Virus record (IMG/VR): IMGVR_UViG_3300045997_000112
Location: 1 to 64,000 of that record
Source of the DNA: a virus
Length of the DNA stretch: 64,000 nt
Reading direction: 5' to 3' (one strand)
Shown: positions 63,969-64,000 of the stretch, in pieces
Numbering within the stretch: position 1 is the stretch's first letter
Layout of the letters: every line of letters starts with the position of its first letter
Program-made: the position numbers and the translations under genes
The notes under the pieces: model-generated
Seen by the model: the letters and a program-made list of their open reading frames with translations, nothing else
Database searches by the model: none
Told to the model about the DNA's origin: nothing

Positions 63969-64000
63969 ATCATCACCGCCAACTGGGAGTCGACGAGTGC
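63965..64000 (-). CDS. Partial CDS at right edge
   Basis: Only the last 11 codons and TGA (63965-63967) are in the window, ending LAVMM. The stop overlaps the next GTG. It belongs to the head/neck module outside the window. Confidence 0.5.
   Translation of the reverse strand, partial: ALVDSQLAVMM

Noticed and set aside
1-64000. tRNA, tmRNA, CRISPR, integrase and attachment sites
   Set aside because: I looked for T-loop consensus sequences, spaced direct repeats and recombinase motifs (HNH excepted) and saw none I could support.

Overview
This window is most of a large, GC-rich genome of a contractile-tailed (myovirus-type) bacteriophage whose host is very likely an actinobacterium. The contractile tail is shown by a sheath, tube, tape measure, gp25-like, J-like, hub and LysM-type baseplate genes in standard order. 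The actinobacterial host is inferred from a WhiB-family regulator, an MSMEG_6728-type pyrimidine-dimer glycosylase, frequent GTG starts and the small gene families present. No terminase, portal or capsid gene lies in the window; the partial gene at the right edge leads towards them. I recognised no tRNA, integrase, attachment site or CRISPR array.

Layout. Positions 1-13,841 are transcribed rightward: a SWIM-finger ATP-dependent DNA ligase, a CobS-like AAA+ ATPase and CobT-like VWA protein pair split by an antisense HNH endonuclease, then about 27 small, tightly overlapping genes, many with zinc-finger cysteines. A strong bidirectional hairpin at 13,851-13,890 separates them from everything else, which is leftward. 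Reading leftward from the right edge: tail and baseplate genes (64,000-46,339), including a likely +1 frameshifted chaperone and two peptidoglycan hydrolases; a lipoprotein and small membrane proteins (46,282-44,247); a hairpin boundary (44,176-44,223); the replication and recombination module (44,141-26,472: DnaB-like helicase, primase, SNF2-like helicase, SSB-like protein, PolA-type polymerase, RecA, RuvC-like and Cas4-like nucleases, Hjc-like nuclease, WhiB, and a stray beta-helix spike protein); a SpoVS-like gene; a surface-polysaccharide cassette (26,155-20,982); and a LamG protein plus a run of small proteins of unknown role down to 13,905.

The most unusual part is the cassette at 26,155-20,982. 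It encodes a PIG-L deacetylase, a WbqC-like protein, a 30-residue cysteine protein, a nucleotide-sugar dehydrogenase, a 52-residue membrane protein, a hyaluronan-synthase-like membrane glycosyltransferase and a secreted lysyl-oxidase-like protein. Neighbouring genes overlap by 4-8 bases through the whole run, so they look like one translationally coupled operon. Together they could make, modify and export a uronic-acid-containing polysaccharide at the surface of the infected cell. Two sequence-level signals also stand out: a 10-base element CAACCCAAAA at or just before the starts of rightward genes, often in a hairpin loop, and many dispersed copies of CAACATTG/CAACGTTG that break the genome's G/C wobble preference.
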